Made by a program: the position numbers and the translations under genes
Shown: piece after piece, positions 7,961-18,094 of the stretch
Layout: each line of letters starts with the position of its first letter
Position numbering within the stretch: the stretch's first letter is position 1
The notes under the pieces: model-generated
The model's database searches: none
What the model saw: the letters and a program-made list of their open reading frames with translations, nothing else
What the model was told of the DNA's origin: nothing
Source: Oscillospiraceae bacterium
GTDB taxonomy: Bacteria > Bacillota_A > Clostridia > Oscillospirales > Oscillospiraceae
NCBI GenBank assembly: GCA_017398105.1
Contig: JAFQHF010000075.1
Location: 1-62,188 of the forward strand
DNA: 62,188 nt
Reading direction: 5' to 3'

Positions 7961-8048
7961 TGGTGGGCGAGGCGGGACTTGAACCCGCACGTCCGCAGTG
8001 AACACTAGAACCTGAATCTAGCGAGTCTACCAATTCCACCACTCGCCC
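7961..8048 (-). tRNA. tRNA-Leu (anticodon CAG)
   Basis: This is an 88-nt class II tRNA. The acceptor is GGGCGAG/CTCGCCC with encoded ACCA. The anticodon stem CTAGA/TCTAG with loop TTCAGGT gives CAG, and the T-arm is CGGGTTCAAGTCCCG. It has its own promoter and terminator, so it is transcribed separately from the neighbouring tRNA-Leu(GAG). Confidence 0.95.
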
Positions 8049-8087
8049 ATATCCGCTTTCTGAAGGGGTTTCCCTCAGCGCTTGAGT

Positions 8088-8116
8088 ATAATAACACAGG
8101 CGGTGGAATTTGTCAA
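8088..8116 (-). promoter_or_regulatory. Promoter of tRNA-Leu(CAG)
   Basis: TTGACA (8111-8116) and TATTAT (8088-8093) with a 17-bp spacer on the minus strand. Confidence 0.75.
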
Positions 8117-8144
8117 TATGTTTTTTCAAATTTCTTTATTTTTT

Positions 8145-8651
8145 TCAAATATCTTTACGAAGGATATATCGGACAGAGCCATACTTCTCCTGCTGCTTCT
8201 CAATTGTAAATCCACGCTTCAATGCATTGTTCAGACTGAAGGTATTTTCCGGGTGGATCGTGCACAGCAAAATATAATTCCCACGCTGCCGAAGCTCCTG
8301 CTCTGCAAGGAGCATCATCTTTCTCTGCAGACCAAGTCCCCGGTAATCCGGATGGACGGCAGCATTGTCCAGATTGATCACACGCTTCAGATCCGCCTCT
8401 GAAAAGTTCAGATCGTAGCCATAATTGCACGCCTCCAGCTCCGGCAGCAGAATGTCAAAAACGGCCGCAAGCCGGTCACCGTCCGTGGCAACCCACAATT
8501 CGATTCTCCCCTGCTCCATCATCCGGCGAACATAGTCCGGCGGGTCCAGGTAGAACCATTCCTTGTGTGCCATCGAATTCCGGACTGTCTGCAAAAAGGT
8601 GATAAACCCTTCAGTATCCGCAGCTGTCCCCTTTCGTATCTCAATTGCCAT
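8145..8651 (-). CDS. GNAT family N-acetyltransferase
   Basis: This 168-residue protein has the GNAT fold pattern. The acetyl-CoA motif A is AAVHPDYRGLGLQRKMM, with the usual R-G-x-G-like turn, followed by LLAEQELRQRGNYILLCTIHPEN and an asparagine-containing motif B (SLNNALKRGF). The acceptor is unknown. The chosen ATG at 8651 has GGAG seven bases upstream; a TTG at 8666 is in frame but lacks a site. It starts four bases after the stop of the GH25 protein gene, so the two are probably co-transcribed. Confidence 0.85.
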   Translation of the reverse strand: MAIEIRKGTAADTEGFITFLQTVRNSMAHKEWFYLDPPDYVRRMMEQGRIELWVATDGDRLAAVFDILLPELEACNYGYDLNFSEADLKRVINLDNAAVHPDYRGLGLQRKMMLLAEQELRQRGNYILLCTIHPENTFSLNNALKRGFTIEKQQEKYGSVRYILRKDI

Positions 8652-8655
8652 ACCG

Positions 8656-10476
8656 TCACTCCACAACTCTCAGATAGCTGCTGACACAATACAGGATCTG
8701 GCCGTTGTATTCCACTCTTGACCAGCCCACATCCCGGTTGATGCCGGTGCGGCGAACTACCTCACCGTTTTTCAGAGAGGCCACCACCACGCAGTCCGGA
8801 TCTTCCACGCTGGGAAGACTGCGAAGGTTCACTTCCTTCTTTGCCGTTACCTTGTCGTCACAGTCTTCAAACTGTGTCTGAATTTCATCCGGATCTGCCG
8901 CTTCTCCAACAGGCTCCAAATACCGGGTCACGGCATAGCAGGTTTGTCCCTGGTACGTCAGCTTCGACCAGCCATTGTCACTGATGCCGATGCAGGTGGC
9001 CACATCGCCGTTTTTCAGCTGGGTAATTACCTGGGCATCCTCATGCTCCACACTGGGCAGTCGGCGCAGATTTACGGTATCCTTTGCTGTCACCTGATAA
9101 TTCTGGGGTGTAAACTGCGTTTCGATCTGTTCTTCTGACTCCTGCTGCGCCGTTTCCGTTGTACTGCCGTCTGCACTCATCAGATAGCTGCTGATGGCAT
9201 AGCAGACCGTTCCCCGGTACTCCAGCTTGGACCAGCCGTTGTCACTGACACCGATGCACAACGCCACATCTCCCCTCTTCAGCTGCGCGATCACCTGGGC
9301 ATCCTCATGCTCCACGCTGGGCAGTCGGCGCAGGTTGACTGCGTCCTTGGCTGTAACACGCTGATTGGCAGGAGAAAACTGTGTCTGGATATCATCGGAA
9401 TTTGCTTCGGCATCAATGGAAATTTCAGTATCATAGCCGTATTTCAGATCCGTGGTCAGGTAATTGGATACTGCATAATAGATTTTTCCTTCATATTCCA
9501 GCTTGGACCAGCCGCTGGTGCTGACAGCGATGCGATGCGCCACCTCGCCGTTATTCAGGGTATCCAAAACCTGGGAGTAGGTATCCTGGCTGGGCATATC
9601 CCGAAGATTGGTTTCCTGCTTTGCAGTCACAAGCTCATCTGTTTCTTCAAAATCCATCATGGCTTCAATGTCCGGCTTGACTTCTTCCGGAACTTTTCTG
9701 CCCCTGGCAGGCTCAATTCCGTCATAGGTAAAATAGGCAACGTTTAAATCCACCGGTGCCCGGATTCCCGCAACATTTCCTTCCATGGAATACTGCCACA
9801 TCTGATGGGGGCCCTCGTAGCTGGAGCCAGGTGTCTCCGGGAATGGGATCGCTGGATACTGGGCAACCCAGATCTTATACTCCGGTTCGATCCGGGACAT
9901 TTCCCAATGATTCTCATTTTCCATATCCGTTTTGGAGGCATAAAACATTCCCTCGTATCCGTGAGACTCAATCTCCTCCAGGAAGGCCAACGCAATATCC
10001 GTTCTTGCCTTTTTCGTCAGCAGGAACTGCCGGCTGTCCGGTTCCTGGAAGCCCTCGCAGTCATAGGCCACGGGATACGTAACGGGATACCCCGCGATCA
10101 GGTCTGCCACAAACTTCGCCTCCTGCCTGGCTTCCTCCTCAGAAATGGCAGTGGAGAAGAAATACACACCGATCTTGACACCGGCCCGTGATGCTTCCTG
10201 CAAATTATAACGTCCGTTGGGATCTTCTTCAATTTCACCGTTCAGGGCTCTGCGGTATCCCACCCGGATCATGGCGAATTCCACACCGGACTTGGAAACC
10301 TGAGGCCAGTCGATGGTTCCCTGATATCTGGCAACATCGATGCCAAGCGCAGTTCCCTCCAGTTCCTGAGTCACACGTTCTTTCCTGGCACAGCCAGACA
10401 GAACGGACAATCCCATAAAAATCGCCAGTATGAGGCAAAGCCGGGCCAGTTTTTCTCTCTTTTTCATAAATTGCAC
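8656..10476 (-). CDS. GH25 muramidase-like lipoprotein with four SH3 repeats
   Basis: This 606-residue exported protein begins with a lipoprotein signal peptide (basic MKKREK, hydrophobic core, lipobox LSGC). A glycoside hydrolase 25 domain follows at about 45-255: GIDVARYQGTIDWPQV, FAMIRVGYR, VAYDCEG and a closing MWQYS segment. It is followed by four bacterial SH3-type repeats (about 275-345, 370-430, 455-515, 535-604), each with VTAK-x-x-VNLR and a W-S-K-L or W-S-R-V core. GH25 enzymes cleave peptidoglycan between MurNAc and GlcNAc, and the SH3 repeats probably bind the wall. The best start is GTG at 10476, six bases after AGAAG; an ATG at 10467 is the alternative. Confidence 0.88.
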   Translation of the reverse strand: MQFMKKREKLARLCLILAIFMGLSVLSGCARKERVTQELEGTALGIDVARYQGTIDWPQVSKSGVEFAMIRVGYRRALNGEIEEDPNGRYNLQEASRAGVKIGVYFFSTAISEEEARQEAKFVADLIAGYPVTYPVAYDCEGFQEPDSRQFLLTKKARTDIALAFLEEIESHGYEGMFYASKTDMENENHWEMSRIEPEYKIWVAQYPAIPFPETPGSSYEGPHQMWQYSMEGNVAGIRAPVDLNVAYFTYDGIEPARGRKVPEEVKPDIEAMMDFEETDELVTAKQETNLRDMPSQDTYSQVLDTLNNGEVAHRIAVSTSGWSKLEYEGKIYYAVSNYLTTDLKYGYDTEISIDAEANSDDIQTQFSPANQRVTAKDAVNLRRLPSVEHEDAQVIAQLKRGDVALCIGVSDNGWSKLEYRGTVCYAISSYLMSADGSTTETAQQESEEQIETQFTPQNYQVTAKDTVNLRRLPSVEHEDAQVITQLKNGDVATCIGISDNGWSKLTYQGQTCYAVTRYLEPVGEAADPDEIQTQFEDCDDKVTAKKEVNLRSLPSVEDPDCVVVASLKNGEVVRRTGINRDVGWSRVEYNGQILYCVSSYLRVVE

Positions 10477-10618
10477 CCATTTCTTCTAATGCTAGGGTAA
10501 GAATACCATAAAAAATGCGCCCTGTCTATATTTTTGAACTTTACAGTTTCGTTACACATATCCGCACTTTGCATGATATCCTTATTTATACAATCACTGG
10601 AAGGAGGAACGAATCGTC

Positions 10619-10891
10619 ATGCTTCGGGATCGATGGAATGCCTTGTCAGCTGCCGGGAAGCGGCTTCGCATCATGCAGCTTATCTTTTTCGTGCTTACAG
10701 TCACAGCAGCCTCTTTGCAGCTTTCCGGGATTTGGAAGGATGCCAACCTGCTCGCCGTTCCCTCGGTTGGACTGGTGATTTTCATTCAGTCCCTGCTGGA
10801 ATGGAAGCGCAATCGGGTAACCGCTGTACTGGGTTTTCTTGCATCTGTCAGTGTCGGAATCATGTTCCTTCTCGGACTTTATCTGAAATAA
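10619..10891 (+). CDS. Small membrane protein of unknown function
   Basis: This 90-residue protein has a basic N-terminus (MLRDRWNALSAAGKRLR) and three hydrophobic segments, roughly residues 18-36, 44-60 and 68-88. AGGAGG lies eleven bases before the ATG. I recognise no family. It converges on addA, and a terminator follows immediately (10898-10930) that is duplicated on the far side of a non-coding element. Confidence 0.6.
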   Translation: MLRDRWNALSAAGKRLRIMQLIFFVLTVTAASLQLSGIWKDANLLAVPSVGLVIFIQSLLEWKRNRVTAVLGFLASVSVGIMFLLGLYLK

Positions 10892-10897
10892 GCCAAA

Positions 10898-11263
10898 GGC
10901 GGCTCCGTGAATATACGGAGCCGCCGCTGTATGTCAAAAATCCCCTTCGGGGCTTTTCGCCAGTTTTTTTGCAGTCTGCTGCGCGCACTTCGTCGATGCA
11001 TCAGATACACTGTTGCATTTTCCGCAAGCAGAAAATTCCACCCGTATCTGTGCATCTCCTCTCCCCATCAAGCACAATTTGCTTGATGGGGGCCCCGTAG
11101 CCAATGGCGTAAAAATTCCACACTTGCATCCTGAGCAGTATTTTCTGCCAGGTACACGCCCCGGCAGAAAATGTTTTTCACTTTATTTCCCGCTTTCGCA
11201 GAAAACTCTGCGAGGCTTTATTGAAAATCTGAGGCGGCTCCGTGAATATACGGAGCCGCTGTT
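10898..11263. mobile_element. Terminator-flanked non-coding element, copy 1
   Basis: Left and right borders are near-identical terminator hairpins. GGCGGCTCCGTG...CGGAGCC plus GCTGT is at 10898-10930 and again at 11233-11263, where the T-tract is intact. Between them are about 300 bases with no convincing gene. The first 63 bases (10929-10991) and last 112 bases (11120-11231) align closely with the element at 38493-38696 in opposite orientation; the middle 130 bases do not. The left module has hairpin CCCCTTCGGGG followed by TTTTCGCCAG. The right module has CACTTGCA, GTACACGCC and a TTTCGCAGAAAACTCTGCGA hairpin. Confidence 0.6.
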
Positions 11264-11264
11264 T

Positions 11265-14200
11265 TTATACCTCTACATACCGGTTCAACCGGAAGAAATA
11301 CAGATATTTTGCTTTGATTCCGGTTTCATAGATCCTGCTCAGCGCTTCTGCATAGGTCTGCAGCTGAGTACGATACCTGGCTGCCGCTGCTGCCAGGGTT
11401 TCCTCTGTTACATGATCCGTTTTAAAATCCAGGATGGTGATCCCGTCCTCTTCCAGAAGCGCACAGTCCACAACGCCCTGCAGCAAAACCTGCTCCCCTT
11501 CCAGGCCGTCGCCGTAATGACTTCCATCATCCAAAATGGAGAATTTAAATTCCCGCAGATGTTCAATGCCGCCGCAGAGCTTTTTTCCGATATCCGAAGC
11601 AAAGAAGGCCGCTATTTTTTCTCCGTCCACCAGGCTTCCCTGCTCCTCCGTCAGGAAGCGGCTGTCCACAAGCCGCCGGATCTCCGCCTTTACGGACTGC
11701 ACATCAGCGCAGTTCTCGTAACGAATATACTGCATGGCCGCATGGATGGCATTGCCGTAGGCCTTTCCGCCAACGGACTTCTCCAGGAATTTTGGCTGCC
11801 GCCAGCGCCGGAGGATCTGTACCGGTTCTGCAGTATCCTCTGCCGCTTCTTCATCCTTCTGTCGTCCCTTCCGGTCCGTTGCGGTCTGCTTGGAGGGAGC
11901 CTGGGTCGCCGGCAGGTGGGTATACCGGAAGCCCAGAGCTTCACGAAGCTGCATTTGCGCCTGGCCCGGCATTTCTTTTCTTTCACCGGACATTCCGGAG
12001 GTTCTTTCTTCCGGATCAGACGCCGAATCCACAGTGATCTTCCACGGATAGTCGCAGAGCACGGTGTTCTCCGGCTTTCCGCCCAAGGCATGGAGCTGAC
12101 CTGCTTCCATTCTTTGTACCGCCGCCATCAAAACCCAGTCACCCATACAGATGGCATCCCGGCACAGCAGTTCACCGCCGTCATAGCCCAGACGCATTGC
12201 CGCGTCCTGAATATCCTTATCCGGATTTTTGGCCGCATAGGTCATGATCAGCCGATCCCGTGCCCGGGTCATGGCAACATACAGAACCCGCATTTCCTCG
12301 CTGACGCTTTCCTCCATCATTTTTGCGCCAATTGCCGCCTTGGCTATGGACGGATATCGGACGCGGTTCTTCGTATCCGCAACGGACAGTCCCAGCCCCA
12401 GCTCCCTGTCGCACAGGATCTGGGCCTGAAGATCCTTCTGATTGAACTTCCTGGACAGATTACACAGGAAAACCACCGGGAATTCCAGTCCCTTGGACTT
12501 ATGGATGCTCATGATATTGACGCAGCCGGAAGCAGCACCGGAGGCCATCACCATTCCCCGCTCCTCCAGTGCATCCAGATGCTCCAGGAACTGGGACAGA
12601 TCCTTCAGGCTTCCATTCTCAAAATCCGCCGCCAGCTGGTAAAAGATCTGAAGATTCTCCCGTTTGACCTGCCCGTCCTCCATAGCTGCATAAATGCTGT
12701 CAAGCCGCGTCAGATGAAAGCAGACCTCCAAAAGTCCGGTCAGGGTATTCATTCTGGCCTCACGGCGCAGGCGATCCAGCACAGTCAGAAACTGTCCTGC
12801 TTTTTCATGCTCGGATCCCAGCAGAGCATCATAAAAGCTTCCCTTCTTTTCCGCACTGCGTACTGCCGCCAGATCCTCTGCAGTAAAACCGAAAATCGGA
12901 CTCGCCAAAGCGCTGATCAGCGGAATATCCTGCCGGGGATTTACGATCACCTGCAAAAAAGCCCGCAGCGTACCGATCTCCTGGGTCTGCAGCAGATCTG
13001 TTCCGCCGCCGGATGCACAGCGAATACCCCGCTCCTCCAATGCACGCTGAAAATAACCGGCGGCGCTGCCGGGAGAGCGCAGCAAGATCACAATGTCCTC
13101 CGGAGCCACCGGCTTAAGGGTGCCGTCCTTGCGAACCAGTGTCCCCTGATCCAGCATTGCCTTAATTTTTTCCGCAGCAAAGGCCGCCTCCTCCGGATAG
13201 GTTTCCTGCTGCACCGAAAGCACGTGAAATTCCACACCGGGTTCCGGCAGAGGTTCATGAGGAATTCCCTCCCGCAGCGCTTCCGCATCGCCGTAGTGCA
13301 GGCCGCCAACACTGGGCCGCATACAGGAACGGAATACATGGTTGACACCCTCCACCACCTCCGGCCCGGAACGGAAATTGTGGCTCAGCAGAACCTTCCT
13401 GTCCTCGCCCGTCTTTGCGTCTTCCGCCGGGATATGTGTCTGATACTTTTTCAGGAAAATCCCCGGATCTGCCAGACGGAACCGATAGATGGACTGCTTC
13501 ACGTCACCGACCAAAAAGCAGTTGTTCCTCTGACGGGTCAGCGCATCGAAAATGGCATCCTGCACACCGTTGGAGTCCTGATACTCGTCCACCAGTATCT
13601 CCCGAAACTGCGCTGCGATCTCCTGTGCTGCCACGGTGGGACCTGACCGGGATTTTCCCAGCAGCAGATCCAGGGTCTTATGCTCCAAATCCCCAAAATC
13701 CAGAACTCTCCTGCTTCTTTTTGCAGCGGCATAGTCCGTTCCGAACTGCCGCACCAGCGCCACCAGACCCCTTGCCCCGGCAGCGCACTGGCTAAGATCC
13801 CGGCTGATCTGCTCTGAATTATCCGCAAAGCTGTGCAGCTTCTTATCCAATCCTTTTTTCAATGCATTTCGGACCGCTTTGACCCGCTCGATCAGATCAA
13901 AATCCACATCTTTTCTCGGAAAGGACAATCTGCCGTAATCTATGCTGCGCAGGGAAACGATCTGATCCCAGCTGTCTGCTAAGCGCAGCGCTTCCAGCTG
14001 ATACAGAATATCCGCAAATACCTTGGCCGGTTTTTCCATTCTGTCGCTGGACTGCAGCTGACGGACACACAGGCGAAGCACCTGGATCTGGCAGTCCAGA
14101 TAACTGTGAAGATCCCGGATCAAATACGCACCCCAGGGTGTTTTTGAGATATCCGTACAGTCCTCCTGCTGCACATCACGCAGGCACTGTTCAAGCCAGC

Positions 14201-14774
14201 CTTCCGGGTCCAGATGACACCGGGCGCTGTCGTACACCTGTTCCAGCAGCTGCGGTACAAGCCGGTCATCGCGTCCCAGCCCCTGAGAATCCACAAAAGC
14301 CCGAAAATCTTCATTTTCTCCGGCACTTTCGTAGGCCCGGTCCAGAAGTTCAGAGAGCACCGTTTCCCGGATCTCACGGCATTCATTTTCATCCGCCACC
14401 CGGAAATCTGCTGCCAGATCCATCCGATAGGCATACTGGCGGAGAAGATCACTGCAAAAGCCATGAACGGTGGAGATCTTCGTCAGATACAGCCGCTGCA
14501 TCTGCTTTTGCAGGTGCCGATTCTCCGGCTCCAGGGCAATGCGCTGCGTCAGCTTGTCCGCGATTTTTCCCCGCAGCTCCGAAGCCGCTGCCCGGGTGTA
14601 GGTAATGATCAGAAAATCATCCAGATTGGCAGGCTCGCTGGGATCAGTCAGATAGGTCAGCAGCCGATCCACCAGCACCTTTGTTTTACCAGAACCCGCT
14701 GCAGCAGAAACCAGCAGTTTTCCGCCCCGGTCATGGACTGCCATATGCTGTTGAGGTGTCAGTTTTTCAGCCAT
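11265..14774 (-). CDS. addA: ATP-dependent helicase/nuclease subunit AddA
   Basis: This 1169-residue protein is the UvrD-like helicase and nuclease subunit of AddAB, which processes double-strand breaks for recombination. Walker A is AAAGSGKTKVLVDRLL near residue 22. DEYQDSN (helicase motif II), VGDVKQSIYRFR (motif III) and LYVAMTRARDRLI (motif VI) follow in order. The C-terminal RecB-type nuclease core is visible as QGVVDCALLEEDGITILDFKTDHV. The start has AAAGGAG ten bases upstream and overlaps the addB stop by eight bases, so the pair is coupled. Length is normal. It is the last gene of the ispE-spoIIR-addB-addA cluster. Confidence 0.96.
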   Translation of the reverse strand: MAEKLTPQQHMAVHDRGGKLLVSAAAGSGKTKVLVDRLLTYLTDPSEPANLDDFLIITYTRAAASELRGKIADKLTQRIALEPENRHLQKQMQRLYLTKISTVHGFCSDLLRQYAYRMDLAADFRVADENECREIRETVLSELLDRAYESAGENEDFRAFVDSQGLGRDDRLVPQLLEQVYDSARCHLDPEGWLEQCLRDVQQEDCTDISKTPWGAYLIRDLHSYLDCQIQVLRLCVRQLQSSDRMEKPAKVFADILYQLEALRLADSWDQIVSLRSIDYGRLSFPRKDVDFDLIERVKAVRNALKKGLDKKLHSFADNSEQISRDLSQCAAGARGLVALVRQFGTDYAAAKRSRRVLDFGDLEHKTLDLLLGKSRSGPTVAAQEIAAQFREILVDEYQDSNGVQDAIFDALTRQRNNCFLVGDVKQSIYRFRLADPGIFLKKYQTHIPAEDAKTGEDRKVLLSHNFRSGPEVVEGVNHVFRSCMRPSVGGLHYGDAEALREGIPHEPLPEPGVEFHVLSVQQETYPEEAAFAAEKIKAMLDQGTLVRKDGTLKPVAPEDIVILLRSPGSAAGYFQRALEERGIRCASGGGTDLLQTQEIGTLRAFLQVIVNPRQDIPLISALASPIFGFTAEDLAAVRSAEKKGSFYDALLGSEHEKAGQFLTVLDRLRREARMNTLTGLLEVCFHLTRLDSIYAAMEDGQVKRENLQIFYQLAADFENGSLKDLSQFLEHLDALEERGMVMASGAASGCVNIMSIHKSKGLEFPVVFLCNLSRKFNQKDLQAQILCDRELGLGLSVADTKNRVRYPSIAKAAIGAKMMEESVSEEMRVLYVAMTRARDRLIMTYAAKNPDKDIQDAAMRLGYDGGELLCRDAICMGDWVLMAAVQRMEAGQLHALGGKPENTVLCDYPWKITVDSASDPEERTSGMSGERKEMPGQAQMQLREALGFRYTHLPATQAPSKQTATDRKGRQKDEEAAEDTAEPVQILRRWRQPKFLEKSVGGKAYGNAIHAAMQYIRYENCADVQSVKAEIRRLVDSRFLTEEQGSLVDGEKIAAFFASDIGKKLCGGIEHLREFKFSILDDGSHYGDGLEGEQVLLQGVVDCALLEEDGITILDFKTDHVTEETLAAAAARYRTQLQTYAEALSRIYETGIKAKYLYFFRLNRYVEV

Positions 14775-17700
14775 TGCGCTTCATCTCCTTTCCGATCTCT
14801 TCCCAAAATCTTGCCGCTTCCATGGTTTTGTAATTGCGCCTGTTCTCCACGGATTCCCTGTGGCAGATGATTCCATAGGGGCAATAGCCGCAGGCATCAT
14901 GGCTGGAGCCCCGGGAATAAGGATTCGGCTCTACATTGCCGGAGGCGATTTCCTCCACAAACCGGGCAAGCACCCGGAATACATACCCCTTTAATAGCTG
15001 CATCTGTTCCCGGTCTGCCAGATACCCGGACAGGGAGCCGTCCCGCTTAATGCTGTAGCACATTCTTTCCGGGTTTTCTCCCGGTTCCATGGCCTGCAAA
15101 ACCTGCTCATCCTGAAGCAGCAATCCCCGCCGAACCCACTGCTTCTTCCGTTCCCGGAGGGCCTCCTCCTCGTTCAGGCGGCCCTCCGCCGCCAGATACG
15201 GAACTCTGGCCGGGAAATACTGAACGCCTGCCGGAACGGGAGTCAGCCCCAGCATCTCATCGCCGCTGTCACGCAGGGCAAACAGGTACAAAAGCATCTG
15301 CAGCCCTACCCCGTTGAACACATCGCAATAGTCAAAATCCTTTTTTCCGGTCTTATAGTCTACCACCCGGTAGTAGGGGCTTCCCGGCGACTGCCATACA
15401 TCCACCCGGTCGATAAAGCCCCGCAGGATGGCATTCATGCTGTGATTGGAGATCGCAATGGGAGGCAGGCCATCCTTACCGCCAAAGCTTACCTCAAAGC
15501 CTACCGGCTCGAACAGCGAATCCTTCAGTTCCATCCACAATTCTTCCACCACCATATCCAGCTCCCGGAGATTCCTCCGGAACAGATAGGTCAGTCGTTC
15601 CGATTCAATGTCCCGGAACCGCTCCGAGGCGTATTCTTCACTGAACCGATGCGCAATTTCCAGCGTTTCTTCCAGTGATACGTTATGGAAGCCGCCAAGA
15701 TCCCGGATGCACCGGGCCGTATTCTCCAGAACCGCATGGACATAGGTACCAAATTCCGCCGGATCGACCGCAGCCTCCTTGCGTTCCTTTGCCCGCAGGC
15801 CGTATTTCAGGAAATAGGAGAACCGGCATTCCGCATGTCGGTCCACCTGGGAGGCGGACAGATTCAGCGTATTTCCATACAGCTTCCGAACCGTATCCCG
15901 CTCCACATCTCCAAGTGCGTATTTTTTTCTCTGACAGGCATCCTGATAATCGGCCAGAATACCAAGCTCCCTGGCTGTATCCACAGCCTCCCATCCGGAA
16001 AGGTATGCCGCAGCCTCCCGGGTATCTGCAGCAGCAAATCCGATCCCCGGATCGATTTTCCGGACACCGCCGCTTAATTCTGCCAGACGGCGATATACAA
16101 AAGACTGCTGCTCTGAGGATGCATAGACCCGGATGGATTCCACAGCGCCGCAGAAAACACCGTAAATCTCCGCAAATTCCGCCTGAATACCCTCCATGGC
16201 ACCACCGGTTAGGGGAACCCCCATCTGCCGCAGCGCCACACGTTCCTGATCCGTCAGCACACCGGAGGAGCCGGTATATCCCGGCAGCTTGCCTTCCTCG
16301 CAGCCCAGAACAATCAGATGCTTTTCCTGATGGCACCGCATAGCGCTTACCGGGCCCATCTGCACCGCATCCAGGACAGGCGGAATGGTTCCCACATCAT
16401 ACTGGCTCAGCAGCAGCCGGAAAAGTCGGACAAAATGCTCCGATTCCCAGCGGGTCTGTCCCAGAACATCATAAAGCTGCTCCAGTGCGGAAAGCAAAAT
16501 TTCCCACAGCTGATTCAGGATCTGGGCATCCCGGTTATTCCCCGCATCATCCATCTGACGGGCAAACTGAGAAAGCCGTCTTTCCAGCTGCAGATCCTCC
16601 AAAAATCCGTACAGTGCCAGAACCTGCTCCTGCAGATTCCCGGCAGCCTGAAAGCCCTTCTGCAGGCGGCTCAGGGGCATTACGGCAAGACTGCGCAGCC
16701 CATTCAGCTCCTGCAGGCGCATTTGAGAAGCATCGTCCCAGACACCGCTTAAGCCATCCGGATGGCTTTTCCAGGCATCCTCCCATTTTTTGCCGCGGAT
16801 GCCCCAGAGGATCGCATAGTTCTCCACCAGATCACACGCATCCGGAGAAAGCGGTGACAGCGCAGAGCGCAGATAACGCAGAACATTCTTCTGGTCAAAG
16901 CCGCTCAATGCCGCATCCAGTCCGGCCAAAACGGTGCTGATCACACTTTTATGCAGAATTTCTTCGGTGCCGGAGCGGTAAACCGGAATCTGAAACCGAT
17001 GAAAAACCATATCCACCAGCGGCTGATATACCGCCATATCGGTACAGACCAGCGTGATATCCCGATAGCGGCAGCCGCCGGACACCAACGACCTGATATG
17101 ATTGGCCGCACTGATGCACTCCTGCCAGGGAGATTCGCCCAGAAATACCTGAAGCGACATTTTTCCGCTGCCATTTTCAATTGGTCCCTGAAAAATTCCT
17201 TCCCGAACCATATGCAGCGGCACCTGATTTTCCGGAATCAGTTCGACCTTCACCGGCACACCGGCTCTCCGGGCGCATGTTACGATTTCTCCGGCCGTAT
17301 CTCCGGCTTTTTCAAACGCCAGCAGTCCGGAATCTATCCGGTCACAGTTAAGACTTACCGTTACATTGGGAGATTCCTGAATGAGATATTCCAGAATTGC
17401 CAGATTCTGCCGGGTAAAATCCGGAAAACCGTCTATGTAAAATTCATGCGTCTGCGCAAAGTCGCCTTCCTCCAGCTGCTCCAGCAGCCATGTCATCTGA
17501 TCTCTGGGGTCCCGCTTGCCCCGGCTGCACAGACTGTCATAGGCTTCCATGATCAGCGAAAGCTCTTCCAGCTTCTGGGCAAAGCTTCCCTCTGTTTCCC
17601 GGGCAGCATGCAGAAGATCCTGAGAGGAAATACAGCAACGCTTGAATTCATCCACCGCATCGATCAGACCCGTAAGGAACTCCGGCCGGGTCTCCACCGC

Positions 17701-18024
17701 CGCATAGGCCTTCAGCCGGCTGCTGAGCTGCCGGGCAGCCGCAGCCATAGCCACTACCCGACCGCCGCTGTCCAGACATTCCTGCGCCGCGCTGCCCACA
17801 CTGTCCGAGACCCGCCGGGCCAGACGGGTAAAGGACAGCACCTCTGCATACCGGCTGGCAGTATCTCCCGCAGTTTGGCACAGTCTGCGTTCCGTTTCAT
17901 GACTGATCAGCTCCGGTACAATCAGAATCCGGTTTCCTTTTCGCTGTTTCACATCGGATGCAATTCTTCTTAAAATTTCATCCCGATTGGCCGTCCAGTC
18001 CCGGCCAAGAAGCAGATGCAGCAT
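14767..18024 (-). CDS. addB: ATP-dependent helicase/deoxyribonuclease subunit AddB
   Basis: This 1085-residue partner of AddA contributes the second nuclease and an inactivated helicase-like core. The N-terminal LLGRDWTANRDEILRRIA is typical. The C-terminal nuclease domain shows RGFIDRVDVW and YYRVVDYKTGKKDF. The cysteines for the 4Fe-4S cluster are present: one in HAECRFSYF and three in HDACGYCPYGIIC. The ATG at 18024 has a GGGGG-containing site upstream. It lies 70 bp after spoIIR. Confidence 0.95.
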   Translation of the reverse strand: MLHLLLGRDWTANRDEILRRIASDVKQRKGNRILIVPELISHETERRLCQTAGDTASRYAEVLSFTRLARRVSDSVGSAAQECLDSGGRVVAMAAAARQLSSRLKAYAAVETRPEFLTGLIDAVDEFKRCCISSQDLLHAARETEGSFAQKLEELSLIMEAYDSLCSRGKRDPRDQMTWLLEQLEEGDFAQTHEFYIDGFPDFTRQNLAILEYLIQESPNVTVSLNCDRIDSGLLAFEKAGDTAGEIVTCARRAGVPVKVELIPENQVPLHMVREGIFQGPIENGSGKMSLQVFLGESPWQECISAANHIRSLVSGGCRYRDITLVCTDMAVYQPLVDMVFHRFQIPVYRSGTEEILHKSVISTVLAGLDAALSGFDQKNVLRYLRSALSPLSPDACDLVENYAILWGIRGKKWEDAWKSHPDGLSGVWDDASQMRLQELNGLRSLAVMPLSRLQKGFQAAGNLQEQVLALYGFLEDLQLERRLSQFARQMDDAGNNRDAQILNQLWEILLSALEQLYDVLGQTRWESEHFVRLFRLLLSQYDVGTIPPVLDAVQMGPVSAMRCHQEKHLIVLGCEEGKLPGYTGSSGVLTDQERVALRQMGVPLTGGAMEGIQAEFAEIYGVFCGAVESIRVYASSEQQSFVYRRLAELSGGVRKIDPGIGFAAADTREAAAYLSGWEAVDTARELGILADYQDACQRKKYALGDVERDTVRKLYGNTLNLSASQVDRHAECRFSYFLKYGLRAKERKEAAVDPAEFGTYVHAVLENTARCIRDLGGFHNVSLEETLEIAHRFSEEYASERFRDIESERLTYLFRRNLRELDMVVEELWMELKDSLFEPVGFEVSFGGKDGLPPIAISNHSMNAILRGFIDRVDVWQSPGSPYYRVVDYKTGKKDFDYCDVFNGVGLQMLLYLFALRDSGDEMLGLTPVPAGVQYFPARVPYLAAEGRLNEEEALRERKKQWVRRGLLLQDEQVLQAMEPGENPERMCYSIKRDGSLSGYLADREQMQLLKGYVFRVLARFVEEIASGNVEPNPYSRGSSHDACGYCPYGIICHRESVENRRNYKTMEAARFWEEIGKEMKRNG

Positions 18025-18094
18025 ATCTGCGCCCCCTTCATTTCTTTATTTTTTACATAATACCACAAAATCTGTCCAAAGAACAGGGTACAAT

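Noticed and set aside
11013..13646. Very long open frame (877 codons) opposite addA
   Set aside because: It lies antisense to a clearly recognised gene, has no family features and no ribosome site; high-GC codon bias opens such mirror frames.
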